The notes: generated by a model not told the origin, from the sequence alone. A DNA stretch of 64,000 nt from Populus alba (GCF_005239225.2 NC_133302.1:1426001-1490000), one strand, 5' to 3'; shown: positions 33,346 through 45,474, numbered from the stretch's first letter. Numbers and translations: made by a program.

Positions 33346-33359
33346 ATTTCAGCATGTCC

Positions 33360-34050
33360 ATTGATTTGAATATTATGGGTAATTGATTTAGTTGATTTTG
33401 GAAGATTTTATATAAAAATGATGATTTTGAGTTATGTTCTATTTAAATGATGAATTTGAGTTAGAGATTTTGGTGAATTAGTAGATAAGCTATGAAAAAT
33501 CTGGGTTTGAGGTTGAAGATGATGAAATTTCAGTTTGGTTCCTTAATTTATGAAAATTATAATTTAGTCCTTGAACTTTGGAAAATTTATAAAATGGTCC
33601 CTGGATCATAATTAGAGATTCTGGATAGTATTGAGGATGAATTATGGGCAAGATTCTAGTATAATTATAAATTTATGATATTTTTAGTTTGGTCCTCTAA
33701 TTTGAGAAAATTACAATTTGACCCCTAAATATTTGATAAAAATTCCGGCATAATTAGAGATTCTTGAAAGACTTGATGATGAATTATGGGCAAACTTCCA
33801 GTATAGTTATGAATTTATGACATTTTCAGTTTGATTTTTTAATTTGACCCCTAAAAATCTGCTAAAATTCTAGATTGGTCCCTAGCTATAATATTAGCTT
33901 TTTCATATTGGTTTGATGAATAATTGAGGTTTATTTTTTTAACTATTATCAAGTCTTATTATTTGTTTTTTTATGAATTAAATTTCAAGAAAACCATTTA
34001 ATTTTTGGATTTTAAGGAAAAATGATTAGTTTAGTTCAAAATACACATGC
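33360..34050 (+). repeat. AT-rich repeat, copy B
   Basis: Second copy of the repeat at 31410-31960, with the same internal subunits (GAGATTCTGGATAGTATTG and TTCTAGATTGGTCCCTAGCT). It lies between the two copies of the host block at 33010 and 34055, so the whole segment appears to be a small tandem duplication. Confidence 0.6.
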
Positions 34051-34054
34051 ATCC

Positions 34055-34345
34055 CTTCATGTGTTGAAATCTGAAGGCCTTTAAGATGGATCATTATTTC
34101 TTCTCAGAAAAAAAGAAAAATAAAAAGGGAATCATTTCTTATCCATAATTGAAGAAAACGTGTGCTGCACATTTTTTTTGCGAACGCAAAATGCATTTAT
34201 CAGATCGAATATATGCAATTATCATGACAGAGAGGTTGCCGAGGAGCAATTCGGCTAGCTAATGACAGCATGGATTATCCTCGAAGAAACCAACACGCAG
34301 CCCTGCCACCACCAACCCATACACAGACAATATTTCAAATCTTCA
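34055..34345 (+). repeat. Host intergenic block, second copy
   Basis: Near-identical to 33060-33345, including the CAGAGAGGTTGCCGAGGAGC segment. No coding content. Confidence 0.75.
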
Positions 34346-34599
34346 AAGAAAAATATAGTAAGTTGAGAGAATTGATTAATTAATTTGGTAGCCTATGAGC
34401 AAATACAAGAGTCATAGATGCTCGCATTAAATATGCTACTTGACCAAAGTGGACCTCATTGGAAGAAACAACCAGAAACAAAGTTCTCTTTTATGGGGAA
34501 TGATTTATACTTTATACAGTTACAGCATCGGAATTTTTCAAGTTTGAGCTTTCAACGTTCGAGTAGAATGATGACAATTAAAGTCAAGATGAACGTTGA

Positions 34600-34913
34600 A
34601 TCTGACCATAAATCCCAGTTGTCCCTGTTCCAGCCCAATACAAGCGGGTCTTTAAAGAATGATGTGTTACTGTTGCAATGAATGTCATTACAAGGGCTAT
34701 GCCAGCATCACCAGCCTCGTCTTCAATGTTAAATTCTTTCAGAACCAACTTTCCCAATATACACAGAGTCATCGCAAGTAATGATTAGCAAGCAAGTGTG
34801 GACATACAATTCCGGAGTCATTTCTCAAGAATCATGAGAAAAAGTATGGTTACCTGGATATAAACATCGAATAGACGGTTCCCAATACTATACAACGAAT
34901 TGTCATCGTGTTC
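34600..34913 (-). pseudogene. LRR-VIII receptor-like kinase, two malectin-domain exon relics
   Basis: Upstream exon 34913-34857 reads DDNSLYSIGNRLFDVYIQ and ends at a donor GTAACC. Downstream exon about 34755-34600 reads GKLVLKEFNIEDEAGDAGIA then FIATVTHHSLKTRLYWAG and TGTTGIYG. This is the carbohydrate-binding malectin-like domain of LRR-VIII kinases, which lies between LRRs and the membrane. The acceptor before GKLVL is not a clean AG. The neighbouring LRR and kinase exons are not here, so it is a fragment. Confidence 0.78.
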
Positions 34914-37080
34914 ACATTACACTGCTTTAAATCCTTGAGTCTAATGAATTAATGAAGATAGAAACTCCAAAGAAAATCACTCGGCCAGAGATAACATACT
35001 TCAGTACTCGGTTCAGCAGCTAGCATGGATAAAACTATCTCTTCCTTGTAAGCGAGGGCTCTGGCATGGCTTCCATCTATCTAGCACACTGTAACTTGCA
35101 GATCTGTTTGGCTTCTGCACTTGCACCTGCAACAAGGAGATAACATAAGATGAACTCTTTAAATCTTAATTGGTCATTCCTAATTTTTTTATAGTTTCGT
35201 ACTTTGAGATTATTGGAAAATTAAAGCAGTGATTGTGTAGACTTGCGTTATGTCACTACAGATGAAGAAATAGAGGATATCTGTGAAGTGTTGCTAAGAA
35301 AAAAAACTTAAAAAGCCTTTTCAAACTTGGTAGCTATTAGTTTTCAAAAACCAGAAAAATCCCATACAGAAAATAAGAATAAAATCTCTATGAGATCTAA
35401 GTTGAGATCTGAAAAATTGCAGAATATCATAGTTATCAAAAAGATCTAGAATCTACCAGGGCTCATTGCAAAGGTTGGGCTGTATTGTAACTTCGCATAC
35501 AAATCTCTGTTGCCGCAATGCATTCTGAAAGAGAAAAGCCATCATAATGTAAGTAGATCCAAATAACAAAAAAGAAGTGCTTGGTCACAGAAATATTTTA
35601 GCTCTTTTTACTAGTAGCCAAAAACATACAATTATCAATGAAATGAGTGAAATCATAAATAATAAAAGACAAAGGACAAGAAGCATGTATATGATGCACA
35701 TTGCTGTTGTAACCTGGCACTTGAGGGAACAGGTAACTAGAAATATCCATTTGGTTTGTGAGAACCAAACACAGTGAGTTTAGATAAGTAATACAAATAA
35801 TGGAGACTACCACCCAAAATATGAGTAGATGATGTGATTATGATAGGCCATACTAAGAAGTCTAAAGGGTCATGTTTGTGCCTCCATTCTAAATTAACTC
35901 GGGAGTTCTGAAGTATTATGATTTCTTGACAGCAAACCTCAAATATTGACCTGGATGACAAAATAATAATCCAAGGGACGAGACTTTTAAAGCATGCACT
36001 ACTATGCACTGGATTGTCTGAAAGAAAAGATCATATTTGACAGGCAAGCAGGTCAATACTTGGTGCCGTGAGGATCATCACCCTCGCAATCCAGTTTGTT
36101 GTTGACTCGAGTTTCAAGGTGTGTGGTTCATATTAAGGAAGTCAGCATCCTCACAATTCTGGTTATAACAGTTCATTTCTGAGTTTGCGTAGTTTGATTA
36201 ATCCATTCCAGTTCATACAAAACCTTTAATCCATCTTAATGGTGTCTCATATTAATTTGTATATAATAATATATGGAAGTAGGAAACTGAACAACAATTG
36301 AACAATAATTAGTTAAATCCTACAAGTCCTAATAATTAACTAAACTCTATTTGCCTCTATTGGTTTGGACATTTCCTTCAAACAAGATGTACTACCCAGC
36401 AAGAAAGAAAAATCAAATAAGATTTATGCAGGGAAATGTTATCCGACCTCCTGTTACAATTATTAACAAGAAGAAGATTTACATTTTACATCTTACTGTC
36501 TGGCACAATTTCCTTATGCCAAACACATTCAGAAGCAAGTTGTGTTATGCTAGATGAATGGAAATCCCAGAGCTCGACCTCAGATGACAGTTCTTTGAAT
36601 TGAGTGAAACACATTTGCTCAATCAAAAACTGAAAACAGGATAAGGGAACAACATACAGAGAAGTAAAGAGTGAGAGCATAAATTAAAGGGTTAGGTAAA
36701 AAAATGGCGATGTCATACCGAAGCTGCTGCACGAAGTAGTCATTGTCTGTTCAACAGCCACAGGAGCTACAGTAGGTTCCACTGCTGATGTATGAGTAAG
36801 ACAGAGATCAGGCTACTCAGAAGCTTACTTCAAAGAAATATATGAAATAAATAAAAATATTTACCACATCAACTTAAAGGAAATCTATTTTTGCCAGTTT
36901 GACAAATGTTGTAGGAATTTCGAGACTCCAGTGGAATGATTCCGGGTAGATTCCAAGACTTCAAAGCTCTGCAAGATATTTCTACAGAAAAATTAGCATA
37001 CATAACCCAACATATCCTTTCAAGAACTATAGATTAAGCAACACATTACTTCAGCCAATCACCCACAAATCATTAATTTT
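34914..37080 (-). other. Exon-like pieces of unassigned genes
   Basis: Several minus-strand stretches look like exons without giving a recognised protein: about 36735-36830 (reading DLCLTHTSAVEPTVAPVAVE up to a GTATGA donor), 36486-36640 (after a CTGTTTTCAG acceptor, reading FLIEQMCFTQFKELSSEVEL then W, to SKM and stop) and about 35465-35535 (after CTCTTTCAG). They may belong to one decayed gene. The rest is AT-rich intron-like DNA. Confidence 0.3.
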
Positions 37081-37082
37081 TG

Positions 37083-37312
37083 CAGAAGTAAGAGTTGCAG
37101 TACATGCTTTCAAGGTGGAAAGAGGAATTGTTGTTGAAAGACCAGTCACATGTGACGCTGCTCTCAAACCCTTTGTTATCCAAGAAAAACTAGAACAGAG
37201 GAAAATGAGATACTTTGTTTCTTGGAGACCCAATTGGAGGAGTAACCCAAAAAAAAACCTTTTCAAAATCTTGAAGACAGTGAATGATATAGGATATCAT
37301 AGTTATTAATTA
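37083..37312 (+). other. Unassigned open frame with acceptor-like start
   Basis: After TTAATTTTTGCAG a frame reads AEVRVAVHAFKVERGIVVER and continues RPVTCDAALKPFVIQEKLEQ, MRYFVSWRPNWRSNPKK to a stop at 37309. The composition is protein-like rather than random, but I do not recognise the family. It could be a single exon of a plus-strand gene, the only plus-strand host candidate here. Confidence 0.3.
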
Positions 37313-37948
37313 ACGCTAGTGAAAAACATTAAGAATTTGATTCAATATAGGATATCATAATTATTTCGGCCAAAGAATGATGAGTAATTAGATGCAAATC
37401 CAAACCTCAAGCATGATTTGTGTGAGGATTTGATCTTAAATTTTATAATCAAGTTAGATGGTTCTCCAATATTTAAAGATCATCATCAAGTAATTAAAAG
37501 CCATAAACTTTGAAGCCAATCAAATTCTCTTTAAGAATCCCCATCTTTAAGAAGACAGGTCATCCAATTCCATATGAAGATAGTAGACAAGTTAAAACAA
37601 TTTCCTACCAACAAAAAATAAAATAAACAGAGGAATCAATAAATAAGAGAAGGAAGTGTAAACGTAAAGGTTGGGATGATAACAACAAAATGAGGAGTGT
37701 AAACGTAAAGGTCTAATAAGAGAAAACCTTCTTGTAGTTGAATTGGATAAAATGTGTTGTTGCTCTCTAAATGCTTCACTTGTCTTCGTCTGGCTTCCTT
37801 ACCTATGGGTCAAATCTAATTAATATAAAGAGATTGAGAGAGAGGGGGGGGGTGGTGGGGAGATTGATATTGAGAGAGAGAAAAGGAGGAAATTAAGCAT
37901 AAGCTTACCCGTAATTCATTATTTGTATTAAGGGGCAATGTCGTCTCC

Positions 37949-40900
37949 TCACAAGCAAATTCTATAAAGGGCAGAGTATAAAGGGCAGAGTTTGAATTCG
38001 CTGCTACTGCTTTCTTCATCCATAATCCCTTCTTCATCAGATCTTGTTCCACCTATTATCTCCTCTATTTTCTCACAATTAAAAACTTTAATCTCTTCCA
38101 GGTTTACTAGGTTTGATAGTAAAACAAGAGGGAACAACTTCTTCATACTTGCACATCCATAGCAATAAAGCACTCCAAGACTAGAAAATATACCATTATA
38201 AGATGGCAATGATAGTGGAGTAGGGAATACCCAAGAAGATGAGACCAAGCTCTCCATGCTATTGCAATAGCTAATCCATATAATCTCTAGTTGCGTTGCA
38301 TATGAGAAATCATCGCATAAACTTGTTGCATCTTCACATTTATAAATGGTCAGTTGTTGAGTGTCCTTTGGAAATATGACCTGAAAATCTCCATCTTTGT
38401 TTACACTCAAGTTACCCAAAATAATTGTTTTACTTCGTCTAAATGAATGATTGGCATCCAGTAGTCCTACAACAATTTGGTATCTGCTTAGTGATTGGGT
38501 CTCATCCCGAGATTTGAGATACTCCACATACTCATAGTAACCTTCAAAATAGCATTCCAAACTTTCCAACTTCCTCAAGCATCCCACTTCCTTCCCCTTA
38601 ACTGTTATCGGAGCATATTGTCCTTTTATGTTATCTTTGGTAGCAGGAGGAATCCACTCCTCCAATACAAAGACTTGCAGGTGAGAGAGTTCAGGCAACA
38701 ACACTCTAGGAAACTCCTTTTCACCACATCCATTCATTATAAGATACCTCAGGTTGCATAGGCATTCCATGCCTTGAGGCATCATTTCGAGTGCAGTACC
38801 AGAGAGATCTAACCTCCTCAGAGCCCTCAGCTTTTTTAATGATGGTACATGCCTTAACATCTTACAATCAGTGAGCAGTAATGCAGTGAGACTCACCAAT
38901 TCAGAGACAAGATCAGGCAGTTTTATGATATTTGTACGAGACAGATCAAGAACCTTGAGCCCACGCAACTGCTCAAAAAATAAATCTGCTATAAATTGCA
39001 ACTCTGAATTTCCACATAACAATAGAGTTGAAAGACCGGGACAACATGGTGAATGGCTGGAAGGAATTTCTTTAATTTGGTTATGCATCAGTGAAACTCT
39101 TGTAAGATTCTCTGTCCACTCCTCTGCTCCCGGCAATTCTCTTAACTGTGCACCTGCTTTGACCATGCCTTGAGAGTTCGCTTGTAGTATTTGGATGGCC
39201 ATATCCCTAATCAAGTCATGCATCTTGACATATCTACCATCACCAGTCCAATCCCCAGTACTTTCCAATAGGCAGACTCTTTCAAGTTTATTCAGCATCG
39301 AGTGGCCTTTGTTAAATTCTGCCTCCCTACTCTTCAGCCCTTTTATCACTCCTCGTCAATCAAATAAGCTATCAAATCCTCTCTACGGATCATGAAGTCC
39401 TCCGGGAATAATGCACAGTACAAGAAACATTGTTGCAGTGCTGAATCACTTAGATGGTTATAACTAAATCTCAATATGTAGAATACCTCAGGCTCCATAT
39501 CATCTTTTCTAACTTTTGATTCTCTCAATTCCTCCAATGCATTCCTCCACTCACGTACGTCAACCACTCCCCTCATGGTTGAAGCCATGGTTATAATTCC
39601 CAGAGGCAAACCATCACACTCGTTTGTGATAGATTTTGCAATTGGTTCCACTTCTGGAGACAGTGCCATGTCGTGTCCAAGTCTCTCAATAAACAAAGTC
39701 CAAGCTTCTTCCACCAATATAGGACTTACTTTGATTTTGTGTTGGGTATCCATCTGTTGACAAACATTTTCTAATCGTGTTGTAACGATCAGCTTGCATC
39801 CCTTAACAGCTTGGATAGGGACTCCCACCTTGCGTAGCTCAATAGCCTTCCACAAATCGTCTAAAATCAAAACCCATTTCTGTTTCTTCGTTAATTCATT
39901 TGACAATTCAGCAGCTCTATACAGCTCCTCATCTTCATTAGAAAGATCTAAACCAATCCGTCTGGCGATACTGTTTTGCAATTTATTAATGTTAGTGTCT
40001 TGTGAAACAGTAATCCAGTAAACATGGCAGAAACTGTCTCGTCTTTTTTGAAGCTGGTCATATATATGTTTCACCAATGTCGTCTTTCCCACTCCGCCCA
40101 TCCCATAGATGCCAATAGTTGAAACTTCATCGTGCATCAACCAAGACCAGATAGTCTTCTTATGGTCTTCGAATGCTTGACCCACCAGCTTTGTCGTTGG
40201 TATTTCTAGAGTCTCATTTGTGTTGCATGTAAGCCCTCCAGAAGAGGTAGCTCCTGCACCAGGCTGCACTACTCCTCCAGTCCCATTCTCTATATCATCC
40301 TCCATTACATTATTGATCACGGATTGACCCATTGTACCTGGTGCCAAATTGTCGACTTCATTGTATTGTTCTTGTGGAGTGGTGGAAATGGCATTATCAT
40401 TAACATTGCTGGAACTTGCTATGCTTTTATGTCTTTTGTTGGCACTATGCATAGCTAGAAAAGCTGCTTCTTGAACGTCTTCAGAATCTTCTTGAGGCTC
40501 ATCGCCAATAGGTTGGAGACCTTCACGAGAGCTATCTCTCACAACAGGCTGCAAATGTTCTCTAATCATATTCTCCACATCAATCATCATGACATCATTG
40601 TTGACTGAGGAAGAAGATGGTTGATCATAATGCCTTTCAAGGCCAAAACACAGTGGATCTGTTGGTTGGGACAAATCTCCTCTAGGCTCATCTTCATTAA
40701 CTGTAAGCCTCTCAGGAGAGCCACCTCTCACAGGAAGCTGGCTCGATTCCATGAACGTGCCCTCAATCCTATAATCTTCCACAGACAAAGGTAAGTTCTC
40801 CTGAGCATTTCTTTCACACTCTTGCTCCACTTGTTCACCAGGGATCAGGTCTCTAGGAAAACTAGAAACCCTATCAAGCGGAAAATTTCCAACCATGTTC

Positions 40901-41649
40901 ACTAGTGGAGGACAGAGTTGATCTTCTTGAGGCTCATCGTGATTAACAAGTGGCCTCTCATGAGAACTACCTCTTACAACAGGCTGCCCAGTTACTCTCT
41001 CCAGATGTTGCCCTTGTGGTGCCACATTGTCGATTTCAACATGTAAGCTAGTAGGTAATGGATCTCCTGGAGTCTCATTTGTGTTGCCTGTAAGCCCTCC
41101 AGAAGAGCTAGCTCCTGCACCAGGCTGCGCTACTCCTCCAGTCCCATTCTCTATATCATCCTCCAATACATTAGCTCCTGCACCAGGCTGCACTACTCCT
41201 CCAGTCCCATTCTCTATATCAACCTCCATTAAAAAATTATAGATCTCATCCCAACTTCTTCCAAGTGCGTGATCCATTCTATCTGCTGCTTGTGTCTTTC
41301 CTGCATCTCCTACCAAATTGTCGACTTCAACATGTAAGCTATCTATCCTTTCTTCGAGCTCCTTGACGGAAAGAGCTTCTTCTTGTTGTGCCCCATCATT
41401 GCTTGACGTTTCTGTGATTCTATGGTTCTTTTCTGGAGGGCCATCAACAGCAGCGAACGCTGCTTCTCGAACCAGTTCTGGCACTTTGTCACAAATTGTA
41501 GTTCCACGCCTTGGAACTCCTGACCAATGAAACTTGAACCTGGTAATCGGAATTAGCTTGGAGAATACATGCCCACAAAACTTACACCGCCTACTATCAT
41601 CAGGCATCTCCTCAACATGCTCCCAAAATGAACCCTTTGGCAGAACCAT
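37949..41649 (-). pseudogene. BED-NB-ARC-LRR resistance protein, copy 3 (one-base deletion, shortened C-terminus)
   Basis: Start ATG 41649 (MVLPKGSFWEHVEEM), 21 bases after an acceptor; earlier in-frame ATGs lie in intron. BED finger CKFCGH and FKFHWSG, linker of about 440 residues with repeats (DIENGTGGVVQPGAGA three times), NB-ARC with GIYGMGGVGKTTLV (about residue 512), LILDDLW, GCKLIVTTR, CDGLPLGI, CFLYCALFPEDFMI, MHDLIRDMAIQ (about 805), then LRRs. Loss of one C at 39351 (copy 2 has CCC) gives YLIDEE-stop at the end of the ARC domain. Span plus one base is 1234 whole codons. Compared with copy 2 the last roughly 90 residues are deleted and replaced by CPLYSALYRICL. Most complete NLR of the window. 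Confidence 0.9.
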
Positions 41650-41803
41650 TTTCTCCTTTTCTTCTGTGGCCTGCAGAGGGGAAAATAACAAATTCATTTA
41701 TTTGGAGACAATACTGAAATAAGGATTACATTCATAAATCTCCAAAACAGAACTAAGCAAAGGAAAAGACCGCATATATATATATATATACACACACACA
41801 CAC

Positions 41804-41899
41804 CTTCTGGTCTGATAATTAATATGATATTGTGTCTTCAAAAGAATGCCCTTGCCGCTATGTGACAGAGATGATAATTGAAGTTGGTAGCAAAACAAG
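41804..41899 (-). other. Internal 5'UTR exon of BED-NLR copy 3
   Basis: Acceptor GTGCTCACAG (exon from 41899) and donor CAGAAG/GTGTGT at 41804. The donor is followed by a (TG)n/(TA)n microsatellite. Homologous to the exons at 718-809 and 48932-49023. Confidence 0.55.
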
Positions 41900-42464
41900 C
41901 TGTGAGCACAAAACAACAATTTCAGCTTTGAAAAGCAGAAACAATCATTTAATTATTTTCCCTAGAGAAATAAAACAAGTTGGTAGCAAAAATCGTTGCC
42001 ATAATATGTGAAAAACTAAACTGATCGAAGCTGTAAAACAAAGCATATGCAATTAAATCGATCATTAGGAACAAGTATAAATTCTACAGCTTGTTATTAA
42101 TTTAATATAAAAAAATAAACAGGCAGGCCCTTAGCTATATATTTTCCTGTAGAGATGTACTTTAAGCAGAGAAATATTTATAGTAAACATTGAATAATTG
42201 AAACAATTGTCAGAAAAAGAGACTACCAAGCAATCTAAAATAAAAATTTGGAATAAATTATCATTGTTTTTAAGATAAGAAGTTGAACTTGATAGCGAAA
42301 TGAACATTTAAGAACAAATCTATAATATTTGTTTGAGTTCTAACTTCTAAGATTGATTAAGAAACACATACAATTAAGTTCCACTTCGTTTCGGAAGAGC
42401 CAAAACAAATAGGTGTAGAAACAAAATTAGTGGTAGAAAAACAAGAAAATAAATCAGGATTTAC

Positions 42465-42650
42465 CTTGCAAGCAGAAAAGATGTTGAACTCCAGAAGAGA
42501 CGATTCGATTCAATCAGAAAAGGAAGCACAGACCATGAGACAGGTTTAAGAAATTTGGTGAGGGAAATTAGGAAGTCAATGGTATAGCGAGAGAGATCAA
42601 GCTTTGGTAATTTAGGATGAATTGAAAGAGAAATGAATGTGAAATGGAAA
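42465..42650 (-). other. First 5'UTR exon of BED-NLR copy 3
   Basis: Donor TTGCAAG/GTAAAT at 42465. Sequence matches the first exon of copy 1. The start near 42650 is approximate. The MITE at 42760 lies about 110 bases upstream, in the promoter. Confidence 0.5.
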
Positions 42651-42759
42651 TGAAAAGAAAAGAGGGTGCTTTGGTAATTTTTCATAGCTTTTTGCAGATC
42701 TAGAAAGTTTAACCTGTGGTACACATTGCAAAAGCTAGAAAAGCTGTGGTCTAGCTTAA

Positions 42760-42975
42760 GAAGGTGTTTGAAAGTGTAGTAGCGGTTGCTTTTCAAATAG
42801 CTTTTTGTGCCGAAAAGCATGTCAATAATATTTTTTCATTTTTTAAAAATTATTTTTGACATCAGCACATCAAAACGATCCAAAAAGTACAAATCACATT
42901 CAAATTTTGCAAAAAAAAAAAAAAAAATTTGAATTTTGGTGAAAAACCGGTTTGGCCGCAATGCCAAACGGGCTC
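42760..42975. mobile_element. PIF/Harbinger-like MITE (216 bp), TAA flanks
   Basis: Same family as 1691-1910, with TAA at 42757-42759 and 42976-42978. Ends GAAGGTGTTTG and CAAACGGGCTC. Located just upstream of the first exon of BED-NLR copy 3. Confidence 0.75.
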
Positions 42976-42978
42976 TAA

Positions 42979-44399
42979 AACAAGTAATGGGGCCTTTCTG
43001 CTTTATGTCACTTTCTGCTTTATTTATCCACATTAACTATTCAACGTGTTCACATTACACTGCTTCAAATCCTTGAGTTTACTGTTTGATTCTAAAACAA
43101 CAGTGTTATGTACTTTTTTTAATAAAAAGTCAGAACAATTAATGAAGATCTAAACTTCGAAGAAAATCACTTGGCCAGAAATAACAGTACTGCTCGGGTC
43201 AGCTGCTAGCATGGATACACAAATGCTACTTGGGGAAATTACGCATTTCCTATATCAGCATAAAAAAGGAACAATCCTATTTTGTTGTTTTAATTTTATC
43301 AGAACTGCAAACTTATTTTTAGTCTGTCAGTAACAGCTGATCTCATAAAGGAAAGCACAGGCAATTAATTGATTAACATGAAGGAGGAATAGATAGTTAC
43401 CCGTTTACTCTAAAGAAATAAAACAATAGGGCAAGTCCCTTGTGCTTTCTTTGTCCAATATGCAATTATTACTCCCACTGTCTCCTGGAAACTACCATAC
43501 AAAGGGGCTTTGTTTGTCCATTATGCAATTATTATTTTCACTGTCTCCTCGAAACCACTATACAAATTTTATTCAACCATTGATTCTACTGTTAGATCAA
43601 ACATATGCAATTTTCATGACAGTGATGTTGCCGACGATGATGAGGCACCACGTATATGATTATAGATAATAGAGAATAGCCCAAACTATTAAAAAATTGG
43701 GTTTTAGTTTATGTTTTTTGGTTTAATTTATATGTGTATTTAGTTGAGTTTTATTAATTTGACTTTATTTGTTGGGTTTGATTTAATTATTGTTAAGTAT
43801 TTTATTTAGTAAGTCATAAGTCCAATCGCTTATTCTAGTTAGGATTTTAGTATTAATACCCCACTTTTCTAAATATAAAGGGATTTTTTATGATTAATAA
43901 AAAATTTGCAGATTTTGCATATCTTCAATCCCCTTTCTTTGCTTTTTCTTCTTAACTTTTTCTCTAAAAGCTTCTTTCTTTTTTTACTTTAATTCTTATA
44001 TATTATTTTTTATCCTGCATCAAATTTCGTATCAAGCTAGGATTTTAATTGTTCTTACAGTTAAATAACCCACAATGTTTATGATAAACCCTAAATCCAG
44101 TTGATCTATAAAAAAAAAATTGTTCACTGTTAAAAAAAAAATACTCTTCTGATTAAAATTGATTACTTAACACCTAAAAAAACAAGTATAAATAAGTTTT
44201 TTTTTTAACCCTAAATCTAAAATAGTATTCTCTACAGACAATCAGCCGCACTCTTTTACTCTCTGCATCTCTATTTTCTCTGATTTTCCTCTATATTCAC
44301 ATCCCAAAATTGTTAGCTCCTGCTGCTCCATGCTCCTCTGTTCTCCTATCAAATTCACACTTTTCTTCACTTTTGATTTTAATTTTTTTAATTCTTCAC
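42979..44399. other. Intergenic DNA, no gene seen
   Basis: 43010-43250 and 43295-43440 repeat blocks found at 30195-30290, 34905-35030 and 2310-2470. 43680-44400 is AT-rich with poly-T runs and no feature I can support. Confidence 0.45.
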
Positions 44400-44762
44400 A
44401 CTTTTGGTTATGTTATGGAAAATGAGCTGAAAAATAACTTATTAATATTTTATTTTTCTCAAGTTTATTAAAAAATAAGAAATAAATCTTACAAATTAAA
44501 AAGTTAAATGAGAATGAAATTGAAAAAAAATATATAATTTCATAGATTATCTCAAATAAAATAAATAATAATCAAAATAATAGAGATCAAATCTAAAAAA
44601 ATAAAAAAAAATAAAAGATGAAGAAATTAAAATAATAATAATCAACATTTCATAAATTATTTCAAATAAAATAAGTTACAATAAAAAAAATGAGAACCAA
44701 ATTTGATAGATAAAATTTTTCAATAAAAAAATGATAAGGAAAAAAGCAAATAGCAATTATTC
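44400..44762. mobile_element. Truncated arm of the palindromic MITE
   Basis: From TTTGGTTATGTTATGGAAAA to AAGCAAATAGCAATTAT it follows the left arm of 2868-3700 (about 3010-3370) without either terminus. It joins the host block at TCCTGGGATATGTATGC. Confidence 0.7.
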
Positions 44763-45164
44763 CTGGGATATGTATGCATCCCTTCATGTGTTGAAATGTG
44801 AAGGCCTTTAAGATGGATCATTATTTCTTCTCAGAAAAGAAAAAAGGGATCATTTTCTGCTATTAAAGTCATAGCAATGGAAATCGGCAGGAAGCTACAA
44901 CTTTATGTCACTTTCTGCTTTTGCTTTCTTTGTTCAATGATTACTCTCAATAGAAATCACTTGGCCAGAAATAACGTAAAGCCATGCTTTTTTCTTTGGA
45001 GAAGTCATGAAATTGGCAGGAAGCTACAACTTTACCAAAGGGAAGACGGCTGGCCTCCTCAGGTTCTATCCACGAGTTTGTGGGATCATCAGAACAGTAT
45101 GATCCGTTTAAAGACATGCTATAGGTTTAAGAAGTTTGGTGGGGGAAATTAGGAAATCAATAAG
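44763..45164 (+). repeat. Host intergenic block, partial copy, rearranged
   Basis: 44763-44850 is another copy of the ATGCATCCCTTCATGTGTTG block. 44870-45160 contains repeated GAAATTGGCAGGAAGCTACA-type segments. No gene recognised. Confidence 0.5.
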
Positions 45165-45360
45165 AAATTTGGTGAGGGAAATTAGGAAATCAATGGTATA
45201 CTGAGAGATCTCTCTCTTAGTGGAAGCAACTTTATCAAATAAAAAATTAGGAAATCAATGGTATACTGAGAGAGAGATCTCTTAGTGGAAGCAACTTTAT
45301 CAAATAAGAAATTAGAAAATCAATGTTATACTGAGAAATCTCTCTTTTAGTGGAAGCAAT
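45165..45360 (+). repeat. Three-copy tandem repeat derived from the BED-NLR first exon
   Basis: Units of about 65 bases containing AAATCAATGGTATACTGAGA, a GAGATCTCT segment and AGTGGAAGCAACTTTATC. The single-copy source is the 5' end of the BED-NLR first exon (about 30000-30080, where the same ATCAATGGTATACTGAGAGA occurs). Confidence 0.7.
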
Positions 45361-45474
45361 TTTATTTGTGCAATATGCAAGCAACTGTATGAAATTAAAG
45401 CCATGTTCTTTTCTTTGGAGAAGTCAAAAGAATTTGGAAAGGGAAGCGAGCTGTCTTCCATCTTTTTCCTTTTT

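Noticed and set aside
41650..41697. Upstream in-frame ATG for BED-NLR copy 3 (MNLLFSPLQ)
   Set aside because: The codons FSPLQ are the intron pyrimidine tract and acceptor (TTTCCCCTCTGCAG), so this ATG is intronic.
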